From Phyllostachys edulis (Eukaryota > Streptophyta > Magnoliopsida > Poales > Poaceae), in assembly GCA_036346405.1 (NCBI GenBank), contig CM070546.1, positions 110,673,684 to 110,737,683 on the forward strand: 64,000 nucleotides of DNA. Reading direction: 5' to 3'. The position numbers were made by a program, and so were the translations under genes. Below the pieces are notes generated by a model. It searched no databases and was not told the DNA's origin. It was given only the letters and a program-made list of their open reading frames with translations. Positions within the stretch are counted from its first letter, which is position 1. Every line of letters starts with the position of its first letter. Below, piece by piece: positions 1 through 11,912 of this stretch.

Positions 1-1672
1 GGCGGTGAGGGGCGGAGACCCTAAAAATGGGTTGCCGAGGGGGAGGCGGCCTTGTGGGTAGCTTTGGCTCAGTTTAAGGCGACCGGTGGCGGCCGAGAGA
101 CTAAATGCGGCAGCTGGAGCCGGGGAGGAGAAACAAGTGGCGGTGCCAAAGGGGGAGAAGGGCAAAAGTAGTGCATGCATGAGAACCGGCCGGGCGTGGG
201 GGATTCACCTGTGCAGGCCAGGTAGGCGGAGGAAGGCCGAAACGCTCCAACGACGTGGGCCTCCGGTGGCGTGGCAAGGGCACCGTGGCGACGATGTTGA
301 GGAGGGGGAGAGCTCCAACGGACAATGGGGAGAGGTTAGGGGAGGCCAGGGGGTGCTCCATCTCCGAGTAATTGGTTAGGGGCTTCACGGATGGCGGATG
401 GCGGTGCCGGCAGCGAAATCGGCCATGAACGGGGATGATGACTGTGCGACGAGCTCCGATGGGGAAATCCCTCAATTGAGTGGGGGGTTCAACAGAGGGG
501 AGGATAGAACACATTTTGAGGCGCGAGAATATAGGAGTGGCTCTCCTTGCCGGTCGGAATGGCGTGTGGGGACGGTGGTCGAGTGGGCGATGTGCGTCGG
601 CTGGGAGGAAGACAAGGTAGGCCTTCGGCTCTTAGACGGTGAAGATGGAAGGAGGAGGCGAGCGGGAGGATGCAGGCACCGAGGCGATGTTGGTGCGCAT
701 AGCGGGGATGGCCTGAGCTCACGAGGGCACACAGAGTTCACTAGGGCGGCTCGCCGGCACGACGTTGAAGCTTGAGCTTGCTCCGGTTTTTCTTGTTGGT
801 TGTGTTGATTAGAGAAGAGGGAGGGGAAGGAAAGGCCAGAAGAAGGGGGCGCTCTCGGCTGCGGCTTTTGTAGGCAGGAGAGGCGGAGGGAGCGAGGTGG
901 TGGCCAGCATAGGCGAGTCTTGCGCGGTGCGGGGCAACGTCTTGGCAAGGGAAAGGGCAAAGTGAGCGGCGGGCGGGGGAGGTGTGGCGCGTGGGAGCGC
1001 GAATAGCAGAAGGTGGGTGCCGTGTGGCGTGCGGGAGAGGGAGGAGCCGGCACTCGGCGCAGCAAGGCGGCAGCAAAGCACGGGCGTGGCGGTCGCACGG
1101 AGGGAGAAGGTGAGAAGGAGAGTGGGAAGGGAAGGGGCGCGGGACAGGGCCGGCGGAGCTGGGCCGTGCGGGCTACGCGAGGAGAAAGGAAGAGTGGGCC
1201 GAAGGAACGAATTCGGCCCAAGGCCGGATGGAGAAATAAAAGAATTTTTTAATTAAAGAAATGCTAGAAAACGAAAATGCTTTTTAGAAAATAGGAGATA
1301 GGGTCCAAAAATTCTAAGAAATTACATAGGAATTCCTTGAAGCATTTGGAACTTAATAAAAATACTTTTAACTTAGCTTTAACTTTTAATTTTGTAAATA
1401 AATTGTTTTTAACTTCGGACAAAAAGGAAAACCCTTTTTTAAAATCCAATAAAATACTTAATTTATTACTTTTGACTTTAAATCCAACTAAAATCCAGAA
1501 AATTTAAATAAACCAACTTTTTAATTTATTGAAGCTTGATTAATTCAAACGAAACTATTTTTTTTGTTATTTCTAAATTTCAAGTTAAGATTTAGCAACT
1601 TAATAAAATCAAATGGTTATTTTTAAATTTTAGAAAATTTTCAAAAAGCCCAGAAAATTGGGATGTTACAAT
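1..1672 (-). mobile_element. Ty3/gypsy-type LTR fragment, minus strand
   Basis: Read on the minus strand, the piece starts at 1672 with TGTAACATCCC, a common start of large grass gypsy LTRs, and runs off the window. An A/T-rich part (about 1240-1672) is followed by a very GC-rich part. The GC-rich part has a CTCCTGCCTACAAAAGCC-type core near 865-885 that is also present in the copy ending at 6397. The long proline/arginine-rich open frames here (for example 472-1221 minus) fit GC-rich LTR leader DNA, not a protein family. No PPT is visible next to 1672. Family assignment is by end motif only. Confidence 0.45.
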
Positions 1673-4250
1673 AGGTGTGCAGCTAAGTTGATTATCACAA
1701 GGCCTTTACAATGTCCCACCTCATCGCAATTTCACACTGCTAAGTATCACCCCCTTGGGCTGCGCCCCGAGAGGTCTTCCTTTTGCGTCGTGTGAATCGA
1801 TGACTCTCTTACCCTTGGCACACTCTACACACCCACCAATGGTGAAATTACGAGGTAGCGGACAAATTAGTTAGCCAGGTCGTAGGTGTTATAGACTTGT
1901 GATTGCACTATTTTTACATGAGAGGTCATTACAAGATTTGATCCTTATTTGACCCGGGTGGTACATCCACATACCAACTTTCTATCGTGCACCCGACACC
2001 AGCCACCCATTCCAGCCACCTGAGTCTAATTCTGTTTATCAGGTTTCCATTTTGTTTTTAAACATAACCTTTCTAGCCAACATACTAGCCATGCTCCAGC
2101 CTCGACTGCCCAATATCATTTTCAAATGTTTTTAATGATGTCAAGCAAATTACTGCCTGAATGACAATGTGTCTAAGCAAGGCTAAGCATGATACTTAGA
2201 TACAGACTTATTAACTAGTATGTTAACCATTAATTCTAGGGTGATAATGATAATATCCAAATTCAAGGATGGGAAGTCTATACACAATTATTATTAAGGT
2301 ATTAACTATAAGCTAGACCAACATAGTTGTATAAATATAATTTTATAATTTTAAAAATATAATTGCAAAAAGTAGGTGCAATATGATCAAAGTGTTGACT
2401 CGCCTTGCTCAATGTTCTAATAAGGCTCAATATTCTGATATTCACTTTTCTCGATATTCTAATAATAATCTCGCTCAACGTGCTGATAATCATCCTGTTC
2501 AATGTTCTGACAATATTGATTTAGACCTCATCCTTGTTGAGGTTGTTGTTCCATTATATCTTCAGATTCTAACTACACAGAATACGATCGAACCCAAGAA
2601 CATATGAAAGTATTAAAATGAAATCCAATAAATCCAACTACAAGCAACAAAAGGAATTACTTTGAATGAAAGTAAACACATCTAACGACATCTTGAAAGA
2701 ACGAGATATTCCAGATGAAACTAATCATACCTAATGGAGTTGATGAAGGAAATACTTCAGACGAAGTATAACCAAAGAAATTGATGAAAGAAATACTGCA
2801 GATGAAATATCTTCAAAGGAAGTTGGTGAAGGAAATACTTCAGACAAAGTATATCCAAAGGAGTTGATGAAAGAAATACTACAGACGAAGTATAACCAAA
2901 GAAGTTGATGAAGGAAATACTTCAGACCAAAGTATAACCTAAGAAGTTGATGAATCCAACAGCGAGGGAGATAATGTTCGAAGGAACATTCTTAAATGGT
3001 TACCTAGATGAGAGATTAACCAGTTAGGTATGACTCTCTAATCTGCTTTTGGCTCACGAAGGGTTCTGCTACTGGGAACGGTTGACGATGGACGAAAGCT
3101 AGAGCCTTGGTGATGCCTGGTGGATGAACTTCTATTATCCACTAGGGAACATTCCACCGCCGCTCTAATGATTCTTTTAGACTTTACTTCCTATTTACCA
3201 AGGAAGTTCCATGAGCGTCAGGTGAGACCTATGCATAAGTGTGGGGTTCGCATAGGGTAGACATACGTCCCATCGACACATGAGACCTAGCTCGCTTAAG
3301 GATTTATTTTATGATTTTATATTTATCAAGGAAATTCCATGAGCCTTAGTTGGAACTTTCGAGCACGGGCTAGGTATTAGCCTTGTGAGTTAACCGGTTG
3401 TATCGTTGGCTGTTAATCTTGTTTAGTGAGTAACTAACCTAATTCATTTTATTATCATTTATCCACTGAGAGGTCTCACATGGCTTGGACTCGCAGTTTA
3501 GTTCCTATTTGCCATTAGGACCTAATTATAGGTGAAGTGTACTTGTCATATTATTGCTCTAGTTGATATTGATCTTTGTTGAGCAAACTATCCTTTACTA
3601 GACAGTAGCTAGTGGCCTGGGGTTAAGTGGCCACCTAGACGCCGATTATATGATCATCTCTTATTAAGGTTCAATCTTATGGTTTAGCATATACTAACGT
3701 AAACCTAGCACATTGGTTGTCCCTTAGCTACAACATCTGTCAATGTCCACTTTTAGTTAAGTAGGTTGCTGCTACGTACGGACTTATGTGTTTTCATCTA
3801 CCTACTTCTTATTCAGTGATTTATCTTACCAGCTTTGGCTCCGATTGGCTAGCACGGGGTCGTGACATAGCTACTGATAATCTTTGTGACTGCCTAGTAG
3901 TACCAGCAATCTTATATATTACGAGGTCTATAATTTAGCTTCTAGTTAAGTAAAACCTAGTTAGGTGTGAGGCCTACTCGGCATACCATGCTTTACTAAC
4001 TAGTTTCCATTAAGGTCTATTACCCTTGTTATAGCAACGGCCTAGGGCCTACCGGTCATTTGACATTTTATGTGCCTAACTTTGTAATAATATGGGCACA
4101 TGGTTTTGTGTTTTATTTGTTAACATCTTTATGTAACATCTACTGACTAACCTTAGTTAAGTATTCCAAATGCTCTTATCACCTTAGCCTCGGTCTAGGG
4201 TTTACCATCCAGAGTTCGGACATACATCACATGATTCAAATTTCATTTGA
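1673..4250. other. Non-coding, repeat-like stretch
   Basis: No credible coding frame or conserved domain was seen. The sequence is A/T-rich to moderate and has internal repeats: a 42-bp tandem array near 2.74-2.95 kb, and a repeated phrase around AAGTTCCATGAGC near 3203 and 3340. It may be the interior or long LTR of the same minus-strand gypsy family whose LTR-like ends are at 1672 and 6397. That is inference from position only. Confidence 0.4.
2736..2954. repeat. Tandem repeat, unit about 42 bp, about 5 copies
   Basis: The unit is roughly GAGTTGATGAAGGAAATACT followed by TCAGACGAAGTATAACCAAAG. It recurs five times with a few substitutions per copy (GAAGTTGATGAA... at the end). The copies are diverged but stay in register, so this is an old minisatellite-like array. 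Confidence 0.8.
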
Positions 4251-6397
4251 AAATTCAAATGAACTCTAAAATGGGGGTTCTTGGTTTGGTTGGGTAGGTT
4301 TTGAATCTTGATAAATTTAGAAACAAAAATCACTCGAATCGGGGTTGAAACGAGTGAGAACGGGCTCTCCGAAGTTCAAACCCTAATTTAAATCTCTGAA
4401 ATAAACAGAGGAGAAAGGATACTCTTACTGAAAGGTGGGGCCCGCGGCTACTTTCTTTTCCTTTGATTTATTTTCTAACTGGAAAACGCCATAGTGAATG
4501 ACAGGTGGGACCGTGTACAATATTTCTTTTAATTTCCAACGAAAAACATTTACTGACGTGTGGGTCCCATTGTCAATGTCTTGGTCTACGAAATAGTTTA
4601 TGGACCACAACCTATGGGCTCGGTCCACCGATTGGTTTCACTGCACACTAAATGACCTTGGGCCCGCGCGTCATTGAGTAGAGTTAAAACCCTAAGTTCA
4701 AAACTCCACATTAATATTTATCGGGCCCACTTGCTAGACTAACCGGGGTAGTTATTAACCATCAGAAATCAATACTTAGCCTAAGACAAAGATTTGATAA
4801 TTAATGACCACGCTACAGTTGGTGTCCGATTTCGACCAGACTGGGGAGTTCAGGGCGGCTATTTGGCAAAGCGGCGGCGTCGGGAGGGGGGTCGTCGGCA
4901 ATGATCGCATATGGGCAAAATGGAACCAGCTAGAGAGGGCGGTCTCAGGGATGGTGGCGGCGCGGCCGTGGGTGGTCGGGAGCAGCCGGATGGTGGTGCT
5001 CGGTGGTCAGACCTAGAGGAGAAACGGGGCGGCGATGCACTGACGAAGGAGGAGGGGATTTCGTGTGAGCATGAGCATGAGGGGGGTGGTAGGAACTCAC
5101 AAGATTGGTAGCGGCGGCGGGGAGGAGCCGAAGCGGGCTGGCAGTGTGGACCATGGGCGGCTCGGAGGGCTTGCCGTGGAGGCGCCGGCAGGGTGGTGGA
5201 GTGCTTCAATCGGCGGTTGGGGAAGCTTGGGGAAGGCCAAGGGATACTCCAGGTGCTAGGAGTTGAGCTGGGGCTTGCCGGAGGAAGGACGGCGTTGGTG
5301 GTGGTGCTTTTCAGCTGGAAACAGAGAAGGAGACGATGCACGATGTTCCTGTGAGCAAGAGGCAAAATTAGGAGGAGGTAAACGCCGAGGAGACTCGGGA
5401 AGATGTTTTGACGTGAGTAGTTGGGGGGAGAGAGGCTTCGGGCCGGGCGGAACAGTGAGGGCGGTGTTGGCGGCCGAGCGAGCGGCGTTTGGAGCTCGCG
5501 CTTGCTTGCGGTTCCTGGGCTCTTGGTGGAGGAGAATGGTGAAAGGAGTGCTAGAGGGAGGCAAAGGGGGCCTTGGGACGCTCGGCTGTGGCTTAAGTAG
5601 GCAGGAGGCGGAGAAACCTGTGGTGGCTCGGCGTTGCTCTCGATGGTGGATGAGACCGGCGGAACAGAGCGGTGTCAATGCGGCATGGGCGACATGACGA
5701 TGGCATGGGCGGCACAGGAGCGAGACGATAGCTGAACGACGGGCGATGACTGGAGCTCATGCATGGCAGCGATGTGGCGCGATGCTTCTGACCATGACGA
5801 TAGGAGAGAGGGGAACTGGAACTCGCACGGGAGCGCATCGCCCAGGGAAGAAAAACAGCGAAGCTGTTTGAGACTCAGTTTGGTTGCAACGAAAAAGGTC
5901 AAGTGGCTTTTGACCAGAGGAACAGTAGAAGAGGGAATAAAAAAGGAAAGCTAAAAAAAACTAGGAAAAAGGAATGAGACACAATTTTAGATTTCCAAAA
6001 TTATGGTATTTTCTTAAAGGAAATTCTCATGCGATGATAGATAACTCTGATATTTGCTAAACAATTCTAAATGGGGCTTTTGAACATTTGGAGAACTAGG
6101 TTTCGAATTCTATGCTGTCGATCTTTAGGGTTTACCCTACTCATAATAATTTGAGGAGCAACACCTTAGGTTTATTTTGCTTTTGCATTTTATGTTTCTA
6201 GGGTTTCTGTATTTAGGGTTTATATTTTTAGGGTTTTTGTGTTTATGGTTTTCTGCCTTATACTACTTATGCCGGCAAAAGAGAAAATGTAACCCAAATA
6301 ATTCTCAAGAATGTAGGCAAATAAAACGACAATAGCTAACATACAAAAAGTTTTAAAAATCCCGTATTTTTGCATTCGAGAACTTTTGGGATGTTAC
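4251..6397 (-). mobile_element. Second gypsy-type LTR fragment, minus strand
   Basis: Read on the minus strand, the piece begins at about 6397 with (G)TAACATCCCAAAAG. It continues through A/T-rich DNA into GC-rich DNA containing CTCCTGCCTACTTAAGCC (near 5590-5610), the same core as in the fragment at 1-1672. It then runs into a stretch with phrases such as TGGGACCCACACGTCAG that are frequent in grass LTRs. The two copies are clearly diverged. Whether they are the two LTRs of one element or two insertions is not resolved. GC-rich open frames (4859-5365, 5256-5678 minus) are taken as non-coding. Confidence 0.4.
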
Positions 6398-6477
6398 GGT
6401 TGTCTAGTAGTTTGAGTCTTAGCATGTATTAATATCTCAATCCCACTTGCTCTAGCTGTTCTAGGTATGATGCTGTT

Positions 6478-6690
6478 GTTTGCAAATAGTTGAAGCTCAT
6501 ACATTTACCCTTTGTAGCATGAGGCTATAATTTGCAAATGTGTTTTGCAAACGGTTGAAGCCTACACACCTACTTCTTGTGGCATGATACTAAAATTTGC
6601 GAATGTGTTTTGCAAATAGTTGAGGTTCATGTATCTAATCTTTGTGACATAGGACTATAATTTGCAAATGGTTGAAGTTCATGCATCTTT
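6478..6690. repeat. Tandem repeat, unit about 65 bp, 3-4 copies
   Basis: The phrase TGCAAATAGTTGAAGCTCAT recurs at about 6481, 6546, 6612 and 6663, giving spacings of about 65, 66 and 51 bp. The last copy lacks the GTGTTTTGCAAA part. The copies are imperfect and no coding sense is visible. Confidence 0.7.
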
Positions 6691-6724
6691 GCTTTGGAAA
6701 TAAAAAAAACTTAATTGAACTCAA

Positions 6725-6920
6725 GTTTTCAGCATATGGCAGACATGTTTGGGGGTACCCTAGACATATCTGAGGCTTCCATAGAGCTCCCAAGGGGGCT
6801 CAGACATGTCTGGGGTACCCAAGACATATCTAGGGTATCAGTGTCTCGGCCCAACTACTATTTGCCATGTGTACACGAACTACCCGTTATGTGTTGTTAC
6901 CCCAGACATGTCTGGGGTAT
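6725..6920. repeat. Cluster of palindromic CAGACATGTCTGGGG motifs
   Basis: Variants of CAGACATGTCTG with flanking GGGGTACCC occur around 6740, 6803, 6820 and 6903, in both intact and mutated forms. The core is self-complementary. The cluster sits just upstream of a TATA-like TATATAAGCC (6970-6979), so it could be LTR U3 enhancer-type repeats. That role is inference. Confidence 0.5.
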
Positions 6921-7630
6921 ATGTGTTTGTGCTATTTTTGTGAGTAATGGCTAGTTTCTTGCATGGGGGCTATATAAGCCTGGCTTGGGGCTCTCTATTC
7001 AGGAGGAAGATACCCCATTTCACTTTCTTGAGCTAGTGTGAGCTTCTCCTCTCAATTGTGCATATGTTGTACCTTGTGAGCAAGGAGAGATATCTCTAGT
7101 TGCATGTGTTGCATCTAGAGGTGGATTGGGTATCTGCTTGTGCTTGTGTAGCACTTGGTGAGTGTCAAGCAAGAGGCTTGACTTATTACTCTTGGTGTCT
7201 ACTAACACCTAGACAACATGGAGGTGTCGTGGTCTGGTGATCTTCTAGAGGGGAAAAGAGCTACTACTAGTGGATTCAAGGTGTTTGACTTAATTCGTAG
7301 AGCCGATCTAATTTGTTTGAGCTTACCTTAATGTGGATTAGGGGAGACCAGCAAGTCCCTGAACACCACAATAAAAAGATCGTTGCGTCATTGTGGTTTG
7401 CTCTTTTGTGCTTTACTTTGTGCAATTAATATTCCTAGAATTAAATTATTTACTTATCACTCTAGGATTGCAAATCTTAATATAGACTTAGGTTGTTGGT
7501 ACACTTAGTTATGACTAATTTATATAAGCTTTAATTGTGCAAAACCGATTTGACTTATGCTTTCGCACATAAAACTCGATTTTGACCAAAAGAGATTTTA
7601 AAACACCAATTTACCTCTCTCTAGTCGGCC
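6921..7630 (+). mobile_element. Probable LTR remnant (copia/Sirevirus-like)
   Basis: A TATA-like TATATAAGCC at about 6970 is followed by a transcript-leader-like stretch. That is followed by A/T-rich sequence ending near AATTTACCTCTCTCTAGTCG (7608-7627), which resembles the usual end of grass Sirevirus LTRs. No partner LTR, PBS or coding region is visible, so this would be a solo or truncated LTR. The assignment rests on remembered family resemblance and is weak. Confidence 0.3.
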
Positions 7631-8534
7631 TCTTCGATCTTCCAAGTGCCCCACACCTCAAACCACCACTACCTTTGGCTTCCCATGGTTGTAAGCAACC
7701 CGTTTTGTCCACCTCACATGGTCACAAGCAACCCGTTTTGTCCATCTCACCTGCCTCACCACCTTTCCTCTGTCGTTGGCCTCCGATGCCATGGTTGCCT
7801 CCACCCTATCCTTCTTGTTCTAACCGAGAGGAGCATCCTCTTTTCTATCTCTTCCAACGACGTATAGGGCCCCCTCAACTATTGTCAACATTTTACTTTG
7901 GATGCTGACGAGGCGGTCAAAGTCAGCGCGTGTCGACATGGCATCCAATGTGGCGCAAAACCGGAGTGGAATGGATGCCAGGGGGTCATTTATATATCCG
8001 GATTTGACACTTTAGGGTTGATTGTTACCTGGTTTCGTAGTTAGAGGTTGAAAATTAGACAAACATGACGGTTCTGTCAAGGTTGTAAAATAGACTTATT
8101 CTTATAAACAACCACTTCTTTATTCTAGGAGCATGATCCAACCTAGTATAACGCTAGTGATTTAAGGCTAAATCAAAATAGTTCTATAACTAAATTACGG
8201 TTACAAGATATGATAGTAAGAGAATCTAATCTAAGCACTCGAGATCTCGATGAAGTGGCACATGTCTCTCTCCAATGGAGAAACAAATGCCAGACTTTGT
8301 TAAGTCAGTATACTCCTAAATTAATCACTAACCAGCATGAACGACTTATTCAAATTGTTTTTTAGTCATCCTCTGAAATCAACAACCCTGCACTACTCCT
8401 TCAGGATCTGAAAAGAACCTAGTCTCGTCATTCTCTTACACACTAGTATTTTCTTATTCAGTAAGATATGTGTTACTTCGAACAAACCATCGTCAGATAA
8501 TTTATTGTTACTTTGCCTTATGGAACATTTAGCT
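7631..8534. other. Non-coding stretch, short duplication inside
   Basis: No gene is seen. A 32-33-bp direct duplication (around AAGCAACCCGTTTTGTCCA) lies at about 7692-7745. The stretch 7868-8100 has the flavour of non-autonomous transposon DNA (CCCCCTCAACTATTGTCAAC onward), but no matching terminal repeat was found. Confidence 0.35.
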
Positions 8535-8634
8535 CTGTCTATATATATCTTGCCTTAGGCTTGCCTTCCCCTCCGATTGATCACTCTCTACCTCTGCAAA
8601 ACATTTAATCTAGTGAATATACATTTGTTCATCC

Positions 8635-8727
8635 AGATTTTTGTGAGATCAAGTACTGAGTCAAAGTTGGTCTATGAAACAGATGATGGCAATACAACTT
8701 GTCTTCTGAAGAACACAATACAACCTG
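8635..8727 (+). pseudogene. Exon-like fragment, function not recognised
   Basis: A 90-bp open stretch lies between an acceptor-like CATCCAG and a donor-like GTAAGTTAC. It reads IFVRSSTESKLVYETDDGNT and onward to NTIQP. A TATA-like run (CTATATATATC, about 8537-8547) and a leader-like stretch precede it. Nothing downstream continues the frame convincingly. I do not recognise the protein; it may be a relic first or second coding exon. Confidence 0.25.
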
Positions 8728-9003
8728 TAAGTTACTCTGAACAAGAGGTGTTAATTAGCTGAGAACAACTTGGGATATATCAGTTCAAGTAGGGGAATCT
8801 GACTTGATTGATCTCATTCTCAGATGTGAATAGTATCTGTCCGATTTTTATAGTGCTTGCACGAGCTTAACAGCGGTTGATTCCTAGAACGGTCAAGGTC
8901 AGGTTTGTCCCAGCTAGCTTCTGTTGCTGTCGATTTGACTGTTGCGACACATGGGAATCTCGATCTCTTCCTTTCCTGCATACATCTATGGCTGGACCTG
9001 CAC

Positions 9004-9200
9004 TACCTACCTGTAATTCTGAGCATCATTGGTGAATTGGAACGGACAACTGGTTCGTGAAGAACTTAAGATCTCAGAGATATATCGATCTTTTGCTGTC
9101 CTGAACTTATGATGGGCACAGTAGAGATCATTGATTATTCCCTGAACACCCAATTGAATAGCGGCCTTGAAAGAATAGGGCCACTGTTGCAAGATGTTAG
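9004..9200 (-). pseudogene. Exon-like fragment, function not recognised
   Basis: On the minus strand an open frame of about 60 codons (QQWPYSFKAAIQLGVQGI, then LYCAHHKF and DRYISEI) has ordinary amino-acid composition, unlike the biased ORFs around it. No partner exons or domain were recognised. It lies about 100 bp from the insertion site of the short LTR element at 9309. Confidence 0.25.
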
Positions 9201-9313
9201 TGCAAGATTTCAGATGCAGTGTTGAAAAAGATACGATCAGCTGTTTGAAGGATTCAAATTTGAAATCAACATGTAACCATCTTGATTGCAGAGCTCAGTA
9301 ACTGGACTAATTT

Positions 9314-9699
9314 TGTTGGAATTGAATCTCTCAACTCCCATCTCTCTTCTTCTCTCTTGTACACACAAAAGAATCACATTAAGAAACAAGAACACACATG
9401 CACTGCTGCTGAACTCCATTTTTCCTGTCTCTCTATTATCTTTTTCTCAACTAAACAGCTGCTTAAATACATGCGACCGGACTGGCTAAGCCAGCGATTC
9501 TCACGCCATGATCCAGAACTATCGGCTCCATGAGCCCAACTAAACCAACGCACCCACGACTAGATAATGTGCCAACTAACTGCAAGCTAACTGCATACAC
9601 GTACATGCATGCACCCACTAACTCAAGCTAACTAGATGCAAGTGCGTGCACAACACATGTACACACACAGATAAAACTCTGTCAAGATTAAACCCAACA
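9314..9699 (-). repeat. Short LTR element, 3' LTR (complete)
   Basis: The LTR starts TGTTGGAATTGAATC and ends AAACCCAACA on the plus strand, so the ends are inverted TGTTGG/CCAACA as in copia-type LTRs. The minus-strand polypurine tract TAGGGGGGAAAA abuts it at 9700-9711. It matches the two halves of the other LTR base for base apart from scattered changes. Confidence 0.92.
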
Positions 9700-10413
9700 T
9701 TTTCCCCCCTAATCTTGACATGCCGATTCACCGTTGCGGATCACCCGCAACTTCTTGCCACACGCAGCGGCTTTCTCCCAGTGGCATCGCACCGCTATCA
9801 TTATCAGTCTCACACTGACTTCTCCTGGTGGCCTCACACCTCCTTTCATGTACGTCACGACGCACCACACGCCGCCAGACACAACTTCAAGCGTGAGCGA
9901 GACACCATTGTGGCTTCACGCCACCAGCTTTCCTCGCGGCGGCATCACACCGCTACCGCCGGCTTCACACCGAGGCATGCTTGTCGGCTTTACACCGACT
10001 CCTCTAGCGATGATGGCTTCACACCACCGCTTTGGCTTCACGCCAATCTCACAACGGTTTCAAGCCGCCGCGTTCGCTCACGCGCCCGAAGCGCCGACCG
10101 CACGCCATCACCGCCGCCTCCATTTAACACGGCCTCACACCGCGGTTCATGGCCTCCAACGTGGTTTCTTGCGATAGCCACCTCCTCATGGCCTTGCACA
10201 AACACCATCGGCATCACATCGACTGTCTTCTCATAGCGACCTCGCAAGGCCACCTCCACGAACGCGACCTCCCACCACTGTTCATGGTCTCCACCGCATC
10301 AAGGCAGCACCTTGACGCCGCCGCGGCCTCTCGCCGCAAGCCTCAACATCGCCATGTCGTCGGTGTCGCTTGCGAGCCGCCGCTCCCGATAATCTTGAGG
10401 CTTTGATACCAAT
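9700..10413 (-). mobile_element. Interior of short non-autonomous LTR element
   Basis: The 714-bp interior has a PBS at the right end: on the minus strand TGGTATCAAAGCC (10399-10411), matching the usual initiator-Met tRNA site TGGTATCAGAGC with one change. The PPT is at the left end. The DNA is C-rich with a recurring GGCTTCACACCG/TCACGCC phrase about every 15-30 bp between 9780 and 10200. The long open frames (9646-10236 plus) show no retroviral domain and look like a product of this bias. Confidence 0.8.
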
Positions 10414-10555
10414 TGTTGGAATTGAATATCTCAACTCGCATCTCTCTTCTTCTCTCTCTTGTACACACAAAAGAATCACATTAAGAAACAAGAACACACA
10501 TGCACTGCTGCTGAACTACATTTTTCCTGTCTCTCTATTATCTTTTTCTCAACTA
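10414..10555 (-). repeat. Short LTR element, 5' LTR, left half
   Basis: Runs from TGTTGG next to the PBS to CTCAACTA, where homology to the left LTR (position 9453) stops abruptly and Helitron-like sequence begins. The missing 249 bp of this LTR lie at 37986-38234. Confidence 0.92.
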
Positions 10556-10865
10556 CTAGTGGGATGCCCGTGTATTGCAACGAAACCCTAAAACTTACAG
10601 AAATAAAGTTTTCCTTTAACACATAAAGCAAATCAAGCAATTAAAAGATGATCTTACATACGGGCATCACATTAGTGCAACACGAGAGAACAAGAACTCT
10701 GCATGACAATTATAGAAATGAACGGTAGAAACAATATTTTTCCATAATTTACTTCAATACATAAATAACTGACATACCATCATGTAAATTAAGTACAAAC
10801 CAACAGATAAAGTACACATCATGCATTAAACAAAAACAGAAATGAAAATGTAAAAATGAAGTTCA

Positions 10866-11912
10866 TGCAGCAGCCTTCTGGAAGACGCATCCTCATCTCT
10901 AGCTTGTCACGTAAAGAGAATGGAAGCACATTCTACAAAATGTTGCCATCATCCATACCACGGGTTGAGCCACCTGCCTTGGAGACAGTACCAGGTGCCT
11001 TGTTCTTTCCACTCTTACTCTTACCGCCAAGGATCTTTGAACTTACGGCCTTGCTGCATGCACCATTGCCGCTATGAGGTCCAACATCATTTAATCCAGA
11101 CTCCAAAGCACGGACAAGATTTTTGAAATAATTATGAGTTACACTGTTAAATGGTAAAAAATTTCAAGTAAAGATGAGTGAAAAAATGTACCAATGGCAT
11201 GACAAATTACTGAATTAAGGAAAACAAAACCACCAGTTGCCAGATTTGTGAGGTTGCACAAAGGGCGAAAGTCACTTTATTACACTACGGAACCCAGTAT
11301 CTTCAAAACTTATGACAAATGCTGTTGAACATCCGTTCATGATTATGGATGATGACAACAGTTGGAGAAACACAACACTAATCCAAAAGTAAAAATATAG
11401 TATGATTTATCATTACCTGGTCAATCCAAACCAATTTTGCACTAAGTCATTGAAATCTTTACATGGTCGACCGCTTCAAGGTAGATCTCAAGTTCTTTCT
11501 CGACACATTAATGAAGGCGTTCCAAACCTGATTCCGCTTCACCTAAATAAGTAACACCAAAAAGAAACCCACTCGGTGACAAATACTTAAAAATGTAATC
11601 TACAGTAGGAAAAGTGTAAACCTTGTAGATATTCAAAGAACTGCCTCTTGGCATGTTCATGCTCTGGAAGGTAATAACCATAAGCGTAAGTCCACTTCAA
11701 TACCCTCGTACACTCAACAATCTGCAAAATGAGATCATACTCTGGGATGAGATATTCAGGTACAAATGATAGTTGACAAGAGAACTAAACAAGGAGCTAG
11801 CGACACTTGATGACTTGAACATTAATGAAGCAAACGATGTCTGTAACCATGCTTCTATTATGAACTTGAGCTGTGACTCGGGTTGGCTTTGTATATCACT
11901 TAGCTTTTGAAG
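10866..11912 (-). pseudogene. ARI: Captured ARIADNE-type RBR E3 ligase fragment
   Basis: Four consecutive exons of the C-terminal (Ariadne) region are recognisable, in order on the minus strand. 11841-11912 reads LQKLSDIQSQPESQLKF and on to EAWLQ. 11622-11721 reads IVECTRVLKWTYAYGYYLPE. 11417-11543 reads GEAESGLERLH, then a stop. About 10866-11143 reads SVTHNYFKNLVRALESGL. Most exon edges keep AG and GT, but the donor of the first exon is lost. Damage: CAA to TAA in exon three, a one-base frameshift in the same exon, and a stop after DDGNIL just where the final zinc finger should start. The RING1-IBR-RING2 part that does ubiquitin transfer is absent. This is a gene fragment carried by the Helitron, not a working ligase. 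Confidence 0.85.

Noticed and set aside
472..1221. Long minus-strand ORF (249 codons), Pro/Arg/Ser-rich
   Set aside because: Open in several frames because of high GC; no domain, lies in an LTR-like region with a TGTAACATCCC end.
9646..10236. 196-codon plus-strand ORF
   Set aside because: Starts in an LTR and follows the TCACACC repeat pattern of the short element; no retroviral domain.
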